Shown here piece by piece: positions 25,343 through 33,980 of a stretch of DNA of 64,000 nt. The translations under genes were made by a program, and so were the position numbers. The notes below the pieces were generated by a model. It had not been told where the DNA came from. It did not search any database and worked only from the letters and a program-made list of their open reading frames with translations. Source of the DNA: Ruminococcus sp. AM22-13 (GTDB taxonomy: Bacteria > Bacillota > Clostridia > Lachnospirales > Lachnospiraceae); assembly GCF_003471165.1 (NCBI RefSeq), contig NZ_QRIL01000003.1, forward strand, positions 62,001 to 126,000. Direction: 5' to 3'. Every line of letters starts with the position of its first letter. The first letter of the stretch is position 1.

Positions 25343-28184
25343 ACAGTATTACGTTGAAAAAGCGAAAGTAGAAAAACTGATCGCAAGAAAAAATCAGAAA
25401 ACAGATTTTTATAATGGAATTTATGATCGGTATGAGTATCCGGTACTGACAAGAGAATTTGCGCCGGTTGAATGGAGATATGACCTGAATCCGAAGACAA
25501 ACCCCAATTTCCAGGAACGTCTCGGAATCAATGCAGTAATGAACTCCGGTGCTATTGAGCTGAACGGAAAATATTATCTGGTTGTCCGCGTAGAGGGAAA
25601 TGACCGTAAATCTTTCTTTGCAGTTGCGGAGAGCGATACAGGAATCGACGGATTCCATTTCTGGGATTACCCGGTACAGCTTCCGGATACCTGCCCGGAA
25701 GAAACAAACGTATATGATATGCGTCTGACCAAACATGAAGATGGTTGGATTTACGGTGTATTCTGTTCTGAGAGCAAGGATAAAACAAATCCGGATCTTT
25801 CTGCAGCAGTTGCTGAGGCAGGTATCGTAAGAACAAAAGACCTTAAGACATGGGAGCGTCTGGATAATCTGAAAACACTTCATTCCCCGCAGCAGAGAAA
25901 CGTAGTTCTTCATCCGGAATTTGTAGACGGCAAATATGCATTTTACACACGGCCTATGGATGGTTTTATTGAAACAGGAAGCGGCGGAGGAATCGGATTT
26001 GGTCTCTGTGATGATATTGAACATGCAGTGATCGATGAAGAGAAGATTATCAGCAAGAGAATTTATCATACTCTGACAGAGTCCAAGAACGGTGCAGGTG
26101 CAGTGCCGATCAGAGGTAAGAAATGCTGGATCAATATTGCTCACGGTGTAAGAAATACAGCAGCAGGACTTCGTTATGTTCTCTATGTATTCGGAACCGA
26201 TTTGAATGATCCTTCCAAAGTGATCGCTGAACCATCTGGTGTATTTCTTGTACCACTTGGAAAAGAGAGAGTCGGAGATGTTTCCAATGTAGTATTTACA
26301 AACGGTGCTATCGCAAAGGAGAACGGAGATATTTATATCTATTATGCATCCTGCGATACCAGAATGCATGTGGCAACCACTACAATTGATAAACTGGAGG
26401 ATTATCTGTTTAACACACCAAGAGATCCCCATCGTTCTCCTGACTGTGTAAAACAGCGCTGCGAACTGATCATGAATAATACCTATCAGCGCTGGTGTGA
26501 GGATGAGTATTTTGACGCAGATACAAGAGCCGAGTTAAAAGCCATCGCAGATGATCCTCAGGAGATCAAAGAGAGATTTTACAAAGATCTTGAATTTGGT
26601 ACAGGCGGACTGAGAGGAATCCTAGGTGCCGGCACTAACCGTATGAACATTTATACAGTAAGAAAAGCAACTCAGGGTCTGGCAAACTTTATTATCAAAG
26701 AGAATGCACAGGAAAAGGGTGTTGCCATTGCCTTTGATTCCAGACATATGTCACCGGAATTTGCCAGAGAGACAGCTCTGTGCATGGCTGCAAACGGAAT
26801 TAAGGCATACATTTTCCCGTCCCTTCGTCCTACACCAATGCTTTCCTTTGCGCTTCGTGAGTTAGGCTGCACAGCAGGTGTGGTTGTAACTGCAAGCCAC
26901 AATCCGCCACAGTACAATGGATACAAAGTTTACTGGGAGGACGGCGCACAGATTACAGCTCCTAAGGATAAACAGATTATTACAGAAGTTCAGGCAATCA
27001 CAGACTTTGCTCAGGTGAAGACTATGTCTGAAGAAGATGCAAAGGCAGCCGGTCTTTATGAAGTGATCGGTGAAGAAATTGATGATAAATATATGGAAGC
27101 TCTTAAGAAACTGGTTCTCCGTCCGGAAGCCATCAAAGAGCAGGCAGACAAGCTGAAAATCGTTTACACACCTCTTCACGGAACAGGTAATATTCCGGTA
27201 AGACGTGTACTGAAAGAACTTGGATTTAACAATGTTTATGTAGTAAAAGAGCAGGAGCTTCCTGACGGAGATTTCCCTACAGTAAGTTATCCGAACCCGG
27301 AGGATAAGAACGCATTTACACTGGCTCTGAAGTTTGCGGCAGAAGTGGATGCAGACATTGTTCTGGCCACTGACCCGGATGCAGACAGACTTGGAATTTA
27401 TGCAAAGAATGAGAAAACCGGCGAGTATGAAAGTTTCACAGGAAATATGTCCGGAATGCTGATCCTGGAATATCTCCTTTCCCAGAGAAAAGAACTGGGT
27501 ATGCTTCCTGAGAATGGTGCTGTTGTAACTACGATTGTTTCCGGAAAAATGGCAAGAGCTATTGCGAAAGAATACAATGTGGCACTGATCGAGACACTGA
27601 CAGGATTCAAATACATTGGTGAGCAGATTAAATTCTTTGAGCAGAATCACGACCATGAATTCCTCTTCGGATATGAAGAAAGCTACGGCTGTCTGGAAGG
27701 CACTCATGCAAGAGACAAGGATGCAGTTGTAGCTGTTATGGCTCTCTGTGAGGCTGCAGCTTACTATAAATCAAAAGGAATCACACTCTGCGAGCAGATG
27801 GAGAAGCTGTACCATAAATATGGTTTCTATAAGGAAAGTCTTTTCTTCCAGACCTTCCCGGGAGCAGAAGGAAAAGCAAAAATTGATGGTCTGATGGATG
27901 CGCTGAGAAATCAGCCTCCGAAACAGGTTGGCCCGTTCAAGGTAACTGCGCTTGAGGATTATAAGAAGAGCGTACGCACAGATATCGCAACAGGCGAAAC
28001 TTCTGCACTGACACTTCCGGAATCCAATGTACTGTACTTTGAGTTGGAGGATGGTGCATGGTTCTGTGTAAGACCATCCGGAACAGAGCCGAAGATTAAA
28101 TACTATGCAGGCGTGAAGGGTACAGACGCACAGGATGCTGCAGATAAGCTGGAAGCATTATCCAAGGCAGTTGTGGAACTTTAA
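25332..28184 (+). CDS. Fusion: GH130_1 mannosylglucose phosphorylase plus phosphoglucomutase/phosphomannomutase
   Basis: A 950-residue single frame. Residues 1-380 are a GH130_1 phosphorylase ([53 protein letters not shown]), which splits mannosyl-glucose to mannose-1-phosphate and glucose. Residues 381-950 are a complete alpha-D-phosphohexomutase, with phosphoserine Ser522 in TASHNP, metal loop DPDADR (Asp681 region), sugar loop GYEESYG and phosphate-binding RPSGTEPK. The joint is CVKQRCELI followed at once by MNNTYQRW, with no linker and no ribosome-binding site at the internal ATG 26472. The fusion couples phosphorolysis to mannose-6-phosphate formation. GGAGGA precedes ATG 25332. Confidence 0.92.
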   Translation: MLNKQYYVEKAKVEKLIARKNQKTDFYNGIYDRYEYPVLTREFAPVEWRYDLNPKTNPNFQERLGINAVMNSGAIELNGKYYLVVRVEGNDRKSFFAVAESDTGIDGFHFWDYPVQLPDTCPEETNVYDMRLTKHEDGWIYGVFCSESKDKTNPDLSAAVAEAGIVRTKDLKTWERLDNLKTLHSPQQRNVVLHPEFVDGKYAFYTRPMDGFIETGSGGGIGFGLCDDIEHAVIDEEKIISKRIYHTLTESKNGAGAVPIRGKKCWINIAHGVRNTAAGLRYVLYVFGTDLNDPSKVIAEPSGVFLVPLGKERVGDVSNVVFTNGAIAKENGDIYIYYASCDTRMHVATTTIDKLEDYLFNTPRDPHRSPDCVKQRCELIMNNTYQRWCEDEYFDADTRAELKAIADDPQEIKERFYKDLEFGTGGLRGILGAGTNRMNIYTVRKATQGLANFIIKENAQEKGVAIAFDSRHMSPEFARETALCMAANGIKAYIFPSLRPTPMLSFALRELGCTAGVVVTASHNPPQYNGYKVYWEDGAQITAPKDKQIITEVQAITDFAQVKTMSEEDAKAAGLYEVIGEEIDDKYMEALKKLVLRPEAIKEQADKLKIVYTPLHGTGNIPVRRVLKELGFNNVYVVKEQELPDGDFPTVSYPNPEDKNAFTLALKFAAEVDADIVLATDPDADRLGIYAKNEKTGEYESFTGNMSGMLILEYLLSQRKELGMLPENGAVVTTIVSGKMARAIAKEYNVALIETLTGFKYIGEQIKFFEQNHDHEFLFGYEESYGCLEGTHARDKDAVVAVMALCEAAAYYKSKGITLCEQMEKLYHKYGFYKESLFFQTFPGAEGKAKIDGLMDALRNQPPKQVGPFKVTALEDYKKSVRTDIATGETSALTLPESNVLYFELEDGAWFCVRPSGTEPKIKYYAGVKGTDAQDAADKLEALSKAVVEL

Positions 28185-28248
28185 TTACACAAAAAACTTG
28201 AAATATCTGTCTGGCTAAGTAAAATAGTAGACAGGTAGTGAAGAAAAG

Positions 28249-28280
28249 GGGCACGCAGGAGAATTTCTCAGGCGTGCCTG
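28249..28280 (+). other. Hairpin upstream of manA
   Basis: GGCACGC and GCGTGCC pair around a loop that contains GAGAATTTCTC, itself a palindrome. No T run follows, so it is more likely an mRNA structure than a terminator. Confidence 0.5.
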
Positions 28281-28303
28281 AAGTAAATGGAGGAAATTTA
28301 CAA

Positions 28304-29245
28304 ATGGCAATTTTTAAATTAAAACCAAGCTGCAAGGATTACCTCTGGGGCGGTACAAGATTAAGAACTGAGTTTGGGATTGAATATGACAGGGATCCTC
28401 TGGCAGAGTCCTGGGAGCTTTCCTGTCATCCGGACGGACCAAGTTATATCGTAAACGGAGAATATGCAGGGAAAACTCTGCAGCAGTATATTGATGAAAA
28501 CGGTAAAGAGATTCTGGGAACTGACTGCCAGTCCTTCGAGCAGTTCCCGGTTCTGATCAAATTTATTGATGCAAAAAAAGACCTTTCCATCCAGGTACAT
28601 CCGGACAATGCTTACGCACTGAAAAATGAAGGACAGTATGGAAAAACCGAGATGTGGTATGTGATGGATGCGGCAGAAGGGGCAAGCCTTTTCTACGGAT
28701 TTGCAAAAGAAGTCTCTGAAGAAGAATTCGAGGAACGTATCCGCAATCATACTCTCACAGATGTTCTGAATAAAGTAATGATCCATAAGGGTGACGTACT
28801 TTTTATTGATCCGGGCACCATCCATGCCATCGGAGCAGGAAGCCTGATCGCTGAAATCCAGCAAAATTCCAATGTTACATACCGTGTTTACGACTATGGA
28901 CGCAAAGGACCGGACGGAAAGGAGCGGGAACTTCATGTAGATAAGGCTCTTCAGGTAACAAAACGTGAGCCTGCAGCTACTGACAGGGATTTCGGACCAC
29001 ACGTTGCATCCTGCGAATATTTCACAGTAGACAAAGTGATCCTGGACGGACTGAGAAGAAAGAAACTGACAGGAGAAGCTGACGGCACTTCTTTCGTAAG
29101 TGTACTGGTTATGAGTGGTGCAGGTAAGATCACTGCAAGCGGTCAGACAATGGAAGTGAAAAAAGGTGACAGCATCTTTATCACAGCAGGTTCCGGTGAA
29201 TATGAGCTGGAAGGTGATATGGAGGCTCTGATCACTACAGTATAA
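28304..29245 (+). CDS. manA: Mannose-6-phosphate isomerase, class I
   Basis: A 313-residue cupin enzyme converting mannose-6-phosphate to fructose-6-phosphate, the last step of this locus. Zinc-site residues are visible: Gln and His in DLSIQVHPDNAYAL (about 95), Glu in KTEMWYV and His in PGTIHAIGAGSLIAEIQQNSN (about 170). The short Firmicute form, without the insert domain of E. coli ManA. ATG 28304 follows GGAGGAAA; in-frame upstream sequence lies in the hairpin. Confidence 0.95.
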   Translation: MAIFKLKPSCKDYLWGGTRLRTEFGIEYDRDPLAESWELSCHPDGPSYIVNGEYAGKTLQQYIDENGKEILGTDCQSFEQFPVLIKFIDAKKDLSIQVHPDNAYALKNEGQYGKTEMWYVMDAAEGASLFYGFAKEVSEEEFEERIRNHTLTDVLNKVMIHKGDVLFIDPGTIHAIGAGSLIAEIQQNSNVTYRVYDYGRKGPDGKERELHVDKALQVTKREPAATDRDFGPHVASCEYFTVDKVILDGLRRKKLTGEADGTSFVSVLVMSGAGKITASGQTMEVKKGDSIFITAGSGEYELEGDMEALITTV

Positions 29246-29310
29246 GTAAAAAGCTGCTGCTGAAACGATCAGAAAACTGACAGAAAATTTACAGATTTGG
29301 AGTATTGCAG

Positions 29311-29892
29311 ATGAAAGAATGGTTTTCAAAAATAAAACAGAAAATGGAAGGAATGTCTCCGAAAGAAAAGCGGGCATATATCCGCCGGTATTACTGGCAC
29401 TATTTCCTGATCGGCGGGATCATTCTTGGGCTGGTGATACTCCTGATCTATCACCTGACACTGGGAAACAAAAAGCCTGTTTTTCAGTGTGTGGCAGTGA
29501 ATCAGGAAATCGACCTGAACAGAGACAGCAAAGTATCCGCAGATTTTGCAGACTATCTTGGAGTCAAAGCAGACAGAGTAGTGTTTGACTCTGATTATCT
29601 GATCTCCTATGACGATGTGCAGATTCCGGAAGCAAACGAAAGCTCCTATGAAAAATTCTTCCTTAACTGGCATGTCCATGAGCTGGATACCATGATCATA
29701 CCGGAAAGCTTCTACGAATACTGCCAGCGTCAGGGTGGAGAGTTCAGCGAAACCGTAGAACTCAGTGACCAGTCAGTGCTGGACAAACTGGGACTTCGGA
29801 AACCGGAGGATGAAAAACTGCTGTTATGTATCCCCTCTGATGCGAAACATCCAGAAGAGGGGAAAAAGTTTATAGAATATATTTCAGAATAA
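29311..29892 (+). CDS. Membrane-anchored protein of unknown function
   Basis: A 193-residue protein: a basic N-terminus (KEKRAYIRRYYWHYF), one membrane helix (about residues 27-47, FLIGGIILGLVILLIYHL), then an acidic outer domain. No Cys lipobox. I recognise no family. GGAG lies nine bases before ATG 29311; a TTG six bases earlier is less likely. It is the last gene before the strong terminator and probably shares the manA transcript, but nothing shows a role in mannan use. Confidence 0.6.
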   Translation: MKEWFSKIKQKMEGMSPKEKRAYIRRYYWHYFLIGGIILGLVILLIYHLTLGNKKPVFQCVAVNQEIDLNRDSKVSADFADYLGVKADRVVFDSDYLISYDDVQIPEANESSYEKFFLNWHVHELDTMIIPESFYEYCQRQGGEFSETVELSDQSVLDKLGLRKPEDEKLLLCIPSDAKHPEEGKKFIEYISE

Positions 29893-29900
29893 AATAAAAG

Positions 29901-29969
29901 AACAGCTGCTATACAGCAGGAATATCCGACTGACCTGAGGATAATTCCTGCATATAGCAGCTGTTTTTT
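29901..29969 (+). terminator. Strong terminator at the end of the mannan locus
   Basis: A long stem, AACAGCTGCTAT-ACAGCAGGAAT (29901-29923) with ATTCCTGC-ATATAGCAGCTGTT (29944-29965), is followed by a T run. Confidence 0.9.
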
Positions 29970-30054
29970 ATTTTGCAGAGAATGGTTTTACAGTGCTGCC
30001 GCAAGATAAAAAATCCTGAAAAAACTATATTACAAAAATCGTATAAATACTGTA

Positions 30055-30426
30055 TTGACTGCATTATTTTCTGGAATTATCATAAATCGTACAGAAATTA
30101 TCTTTCAACAATGGCTGTTGGACTGGAAATTACGTGTGAAAAATAGTATCATGGATGATGATACCTATACATTCCATAACGTATATATTCCGGTTGTAAC
30201 ACGCGCAACAGGCGGCGGCGAAGATGCTCATAAAGTTCAGGATGTAGTTGCAACAGCATGGCTCAACTTTGCAAAAACAGGTTCCCCAAGCCAGGATGGT
30301 CTTGAATGGAAACCATACACAGAAGACGAGCAGAACACAATGGTTCTCAAAGAAGAAAGTGAGTGCAGAGATTTAGGCGATGAAACATTAAGAGGCCTGA
30401 TTATGAGCGCACTTGGACAGGAATAA
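30055..30426 (+). pseudogene. C-terminal fragment of a type B carboxylesterase
   Basis: From about 30150 the frame matches the end of para-nitrobenzyl-esterase-like enzymes: HNVYIPVVTRATGG, VQDVVATAWLNFAKTGSPS and LEWKPYTEDEQNTMVL. The catalytic Ser, Glu and His and about 400 N-terminal residues are absent. The first 30 codons do not look like the family, and no ribosome-binding site precedes the ATG-less start. A remnant after deletion. Confidence 0.7.
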
Positions 30427-30486
30427 TATCTGTTAAAAAGAGAATAAAGAGTAAATCAAACGAAGTGTAAATAAAATAAGTGACAG

Positions 30487-30638
30487 GAGCTGGCGGTTAT
30501 GGGCGGGTATCGAAGTGGATTGTAAATATCCGGCTGACACACCGTCAGCTCAATATAAAATTATCCTGGCAGGTATAAGGTCTGTTGACTTTAAAACCTG
30601 TTCAGGATTATTTTATTTTCAGAAACAGGTCTATTTTT
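30487..30638 (+). terminator. Structured intergenic RNA region with terminator
   Basis: AGCTGGCGGT (about 30488) can pair with ACCGTCAGCT (about 30541) to close a domain of about 60 bp. Then ACCTGTT (30596-30602) and AACAGGT (30624-30630) plus a T run form a terminator. The first stem may be chance; no known RNA family is recognised. Confidence 0.45.
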
Positions 30639-30680
30639 CGTGGTAACCCGTTTTTATTCGAAGTTTCGGTGAAAACAGCC

Positions 30681-30708
30681 TTGCAATTTACAGAGGATAC
30701 GTTATAAT
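30681..30708 (+). promoter_or_regulatory. Sigma-A promoter for the gene at 30762
   Basis: TTGCAA (30681-30686) and TATAAT (30703-30708) are 16 bp apart, just upstream of a gene with a good ribosome-binding site. Confidence 0.6.
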
Positions 30709-30761
30709 TAGAAAACGTAACAAATCGTAATTGGTTAGACCAATATAAAGGAGTTGAATAT

Positions 30762-31229
30762 TTGAAGGAAAAGAAAGAACGAGACTGGAAGTTCATTATT
30801 GGTATGGTTGTTCTGATTGCCATCTTCGCAGTGATGGGAGGGGCTTTCTGGAATATGGTCGGAAAGCAGGCACAGATCGTAAAAGAGGAAGAGCAGGAGC
30901 AGGAAGCAAACGCGATATCCGCAATCTATATCGAGACAGGAGAATTTCTGAAAACAGGACTTTTTGTAGATCTGAACAATGGTACGATCTTCGATGCAAA
31001 AGTACCGGCAGAAGGTATTTACAATAAAAAGGGAAAATTAATTTCTGATGATGTATTGGAAAATGGGGATAAAGTAAAAATATACGGCGATGGGATCATG
31101 CTGGAATCTTTTCCGGGACAGTACCCGGGTGTGACGAAAATTCAGAGAACCGGAAGGGCATCTCTGGAGGAAACACAGGAGTATGAAGATAAGGTAAACG
31201 AACTGATGAAACCTGTGGCAGTTCAGTAA
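30762..31229 (+). CDS. Secreted or membrane-anchored small protein, unknown function
   Basis: A 155-residue protein starting at TTG 30762, seven bases after AAAGGAG. N-terminal KEKKERDWK, one hydrophobic segment (residues 10-30), a Glu/Gln-rich spacer, then a beta-rich domain with GLFVDLNNGTIFDAKVP and ENGDKVKIYGDG, resembling OB-like extracellular domains of the DUF3221/YobA kind. The match is by style only. The region between it and lrgA (31230-31383) holds nothing clear except the lrgA ribosome-binding site. Confidence 0.65.
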   Translation: MKEKKERDWKFIIGMVVLIAIFAVMGGAFWNMVGKQAQIVKEEEQEQEANAISAIYIETGEFLKTGLFVDLNNGTIFDAKVPAEGIYNKKGKLISDDVLENGDKVKIYGDGIMLESFPGQYPGVTKIQRTGRASLEETQEYEDKVNELMKPVAVQ

Positions 31230-31383
31230 CTTTTGGGATGTTCAGTGCCGTAGAACCAGGTACGGTTATTCAAAAACGATGTACTTGTACCAGAAACAGT
31301 GGTGATGAATGTTTTGCAAAGTGGAATGGACGGAGAAATCGTCCATGCTACATCAGCAAGAACGAAATTAGAGGAGACTGAAA

Positions 31384-31752
31384 ATGAAATACGTAAGACA
31401 ATTCTGGATTATTTTACTGATATCCGCAATGGGAGAGGCATTACATGTTCTAATCCCGCTTCCTGTACCGGCAAGTGTGTATGGACTGGTGATCATGCTG
31501 ATCGCATTGTTAACTCATATTATCAAATTAGATCAGGTAAAAGAAGCAGCTGAATTTCTCATAGAGATCATGCCGGTTATGTTTATTCCGGCAGGTGTCG
31601 GACTTCTGACAGCCTGGGGAGTATTAAAACCTGTATGTGTGCCAATCATTTTAATCGTTGTGATCACCACAGTTGTGGTAATGATTGTGACAGGACGTGT
31701 CACTCAGGCAGTTATTCGTATGGACAGAAAGAAAGGACAGAAGAAATCATGA
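31384..31752 (+). CDS. lrgA: CidA/LrgA family holin-like protein
   Basis: A 122-residue protein with four membrane helices and the family signature PLPVPASVYGLVIMLIAL (about residues 27-44), followed by MPVMFIPAGVGLL. LrgA/CidA proteins act with LrgB/CidB in control of murein hydrolase activity or export of metabolites such as pyruvate. GAGGAG precedes ATG 31384. The stop overlaps the lrgB start. Confidence 0.9.
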   Translation: MKYVRQFWIILLISAMGEALHVLIPLPVPASVYGLVIMLIALLTHIIKLDQVKEAAEFLIEIMPVMFIPAGVGLLTAWGVLKPVCVPIILIVVITTVVVMIVTGRVTQAVIRMDRKKGQKKS

Positions 31753-32441
31753 CAAACTTTATGAGTAACTCAATATTTTTTGGCGCGGCGCTCAGCCTGA
31801 TTGCATATGAGGTGGGACTTCTTTTAAAAAGAAAATTTAAGATGGCGATTTTTAATCCACTTTTGATTTCGATCATCGCAGTGATCGCAGTACTTTGCTT
31901 ATTGCATATAGATTATGATACTTATAATCAGAGCGGTCAGTATATCAGCTATCTGCTCACACCTGCGACGGTCTGCCTGGCAGTTCCGCTGTATCAGCAG
32001 ATGGAACTTCTGAAAAAGAACCTGAAAGCTGTTGTCATTGGAATTGTTTCCGGTGTACTTGCCAGCCTGGTCAGCGTGCTGATTCTTGCAAAGCTGTTCA
32101 GACTGAGCCATGAGCAGTATGTGACACTTCTTCCGAAGTCTATTACTACTGCAATCGGAATGGGTGTTTCAGAGGAACTGGGTGGTATCGTGACAATTAC
32201 AGTTGCAGTTATCATCATTACAGGTGTTCTTGGAAATATGGTCGCAGAGACAGTGATCAAACTGGCACATATCGAAGAACCAATTGCCAAAGGACTTGCG
32301 CTTGGAACTTCCTCACATGCCATTGGTACTGCAAAGGCAATGGAACTTGGCGAGATAGAAGGTGCCATGAGCAGTCTTGCTATTGCGGTTGCAGGTTTGC
32401 TTACAGTTGTAGGAGCATCTGTGTTTGCACAGTTTATGTAA
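31749..32441 (+). CDS. lrgB: LrgB family membrane protein
   Basis: A 230-residue polytopic membrane protein. The LrgB signature [15 protein letters not shown] and the C-terminal [25 protein letters not shown] are clear. ATG 31749 overlaps the lrgA stop (ATGA). The pair is a two-gene operon ended by a strong terminator at 32461. No LytSR-type regulator lies next to it. Confidence 0.92.
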   Translation: MTNFMSNSIFFGAALSLIAYEVGLLLKRKFKMAIFNPLLISIIAVIAVLCLLHIDYDTYNQSGQYISYLLTPATVCLAVPLYQQMELLKKNLKAVVIGIVSGVLASLVSVLILAKLFRLSHEQYVTLLPKSITTAIGMGVSEELGGIVTITVAVIIITGVLGNMVAETVIKLAHIEEPIAKGLALGTSSHAIGTAKAMELGEIEGAMSSLAIAVAGLLTVVGASVFAQFM

Positions 32442-32460
32442 AATAAGTATGTAGAAAAAT

Positions 32461-32508
32461 AAAGAAGATTATCATGCAGACAAAATCAGCATGGTAGTCT
32501 TCTTTTTT
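32461..32508 (+). terminator. Terminator after lrgB
   Basis: A 17-bp stem with two G-U pairs, AAAGAAGATTATCATGC (32461-32477) with GCATGGTAGTCTTCTTT (32489-32505), followed by T residues. Confidence 0.9.
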
Positions 32509-32560
32509 GCCTGCAAATAAAATCAGCCGGATGAAATTGTGACGGAAGAAAGGTCATTTA

Positions 32561-32628
32561 TTATCGGCAAAAAAAGTAAAACATAGAAATTGCAAAAACA
32601 GAATTTATTGCCGATAATGTGTTATAAT
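32561..32628 (+). promoter_or_regulatory. Promoter and inverted-repeat operator of the Fic gene
   Basis: TTATCGGCAA (32561-32570) and TTGCCGATAA (32608-32617) are perfect inverted copies, 37 bp apart. The second lies just upstream of TATAAT (32623-32628), between -35 and -10. The N-terminal HTH of the Fic protein is a candidate binder, which would give autorepression by looping. Confidence 0.6.
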
Positions 32629-32672
32629 AAGTAGTAGCATAGTAGAAACTGTAAAAGGGAGTGAATAATCTT

Positions 32673-33569
32673 ATGAGATATCTTTTAGTAAAAGAAGTTG
32701 CAAAGAAATGGAATATTTCAGAGCGAAGTGTAAGAAATTACTGTACGCAAGGTCGTGTAGATGAAGCAAGACTCAATGGAAAAACATGGGAAATTCCGGA
32801 AGATGCACAGAAGCCGGGGCGTATTAACAGAAAAAAAGAAGTACCGAAAACTTTGCTGGAAATTCTACAGGAAGAAAAGAAAAACAGATATTCCGGTGGT
32901 ATTTATCATAAGACGCAAATTGATCTGACATATAATTCTAACCATATCGAGGGCAGTCGTCTGACTCATGATCAGACAAGATATATTTTTGAAACAAATA
33001 CGATTGGTATAGAAAATGAAGTTCTTAATGTAGATGATGTTATTGAAACAGCAAATCATTTTCGCTGTATAGAATTGATCATTGACAATGCAAAATCTAC
33101 ATTGACAGAGAAGTTTATTAAGGAACTACATTTGACTTTGAAAAATGGTACCAGCGATTCCAGAAAAGATTGGTTTACGGTTGGGGACTATAAAAAATTT
33201 CCAAATGAAGTTGGGGGTATGGAAACGGCGAGTCCGGAAGAAGTTTCCGAAAAAATGAAATCTTTTTTGATGGAATATAACGGTAAAAAAAGAAAGACAT
33301 TTGAAGATATTCTGGAATTTCATGTAAAATTTGAACGGATTCATCCATTTCAGGATGGAAACGGTCGCGTAGGCAGACTGATTATGTTTAAAGAATGCCT
33401 GAAATATAATATTGTTCCATTCATTATTGAAGATGATCTGAAGATGTTTTATTATCGTGGACTGAAAGAGTGGAATATTGAAAAAGGTTATCTGACAGAT
33501 ACGTGCCTTACTGCACAGGACAGGTATAAAGCATATCTTAAATATTTTAGAATAGATTTTGCAGAATAA
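32673..33569 (+). CDS. Fic-domain adenylyltransferase with N-terminal helix-turn-helix
   Basis: A 298-residue protein. Residues 1-45 form a MerR/excisionase-like HTH (LVKEVAKKWNISERSVRNYC). An inhibitory helix motif, SNHIEGSR ((S/T)xxxE(G/N)), is at about residue 90. The Fic motif HPFQDGNGRVGR is at about residue 224, with all catalytic residues. Fic enzymes transfer AMP to protein hydroxyls; the inhibitory Glu keeps this class restrained. ATG 32673 is used, with AAAAGGGAG eleven bases upstream; GTG 32661 abuts the ribosome-binding site. A single-gene unit. Confidence 0.9.
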   Translation: MRYLLVKEVAKKWNISERSVRNYCTQGRVDEARLNGKTWEIPEDAQKPGRINRKKEVPKTLLEILQEEKKNRYSGGIYHKTQIDLTYNSNHIEGSRLTHDQTRYIFETNTIGIENEVLNVDDVIETANHFRCIELIIDNAKSTLTEKFIKELHLTLKNGTSDSRKDWFTVGDYKKFPNEVGGMETASPEEVSEKMKSFLMEYNGKKRKTFEDILEFHVKFERIHPFQDGNGRVGRLIMFKECLKYNIVPFIIEDDLKMFYYRGLKEWNIEKGYLTDTCLTAQDRYKAYLKYFRIDFAE

Positions 33570-33611
33570 ACAAAACAAATGTTCGAAAAAACTCTTCCAT
33601 TTTCGAACAGG

Positions 33612-33660
33612 GTGTGGTATCATATAACAAAACCGAATATACGTTCGGAAAATATGTTCG
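33612..33660 (+). promoter_or_regulatory. Promoter region with SOS-type boxes
   Basis: CGAATATACGTTCG (33634-33647) matches the Gram-positive LexA consensus CGAACnnnnGTTCG except at one base. GTTCG/CGAAC half-sites flank it near 33583, 33604 and 33656. TATCAT (33619-33624) is a possible -10 just upstream. Confidence 0.5.
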
Positions 33661-33684
33661 ATATAATCAAGGAGGAGACGGATT

Positions 33685-33909
33685 ATGACAAATACAGCAA
33701 ATACCACACAGGGAATGAGAAGAAAAAAAGCAAACCGTAAACTTTCTAAAACAATGGCCGTTATTCTGGGACTGATCGTGACAGTAGAATTGATCATTGC
33801 AGGTGGAATGATTTTTAATATTGATTTTCATTCTACGGATATGATTGCTTTATTTATGGGGTTTATGGTGTTATATGCGGGAGTGGTGGCGTTACTGACG
33901 GATAATTAA
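33685..33909 (+). CDS. Small membrane protein, possibly damage-inducible
   Basis: A 74-residue protein with a basic N-terminus (MRRKKANRKLSK) and two hydrophobic helices (about residues 24-46 and 53-71). AAGGAGGAG precedes ATG 33685. No family recognised. The SOS-like box upstream recalls small membrane division inhibitors (YneA, SulA-type roles), but YneA has a LysM domain and this protein does not. Function unknown. Confidence 0.65.
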   Translation: MTNTANTTQGMRRKKANRKLSKTMAVILGLIVTVELIIAGGMIFNIDFHSTDMIALFMGFMVLYAGVVALLTDN

Positions 33910-33980
33910 TGTAATCATTAGACAAAAGACTTTCAAGATGGTATGATTGATATATTATAACTAGTGTAAAAGGGGTAAAG

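Noticed and set aside
25260..26432. Long open frame (390 codons) on the minus strand
   Set aside because: Antisense to the GH130_1 half of the fusion; the sense strand has a clear enzyme with a ribosome-binding site, and the antisense product is low-complexity with no family match.
28361..29377. 338-codon frame on the minus strand
   Set aside because: Antisense to manA; Ser/Phe/Cys-rich composition typical of a codon shadow.
31384..32441. lrgAB as a phage lysis cassette
   Set aside because: Both proteins match the chromosomal LrgA/LrgB families and no phage genes lie nearby.
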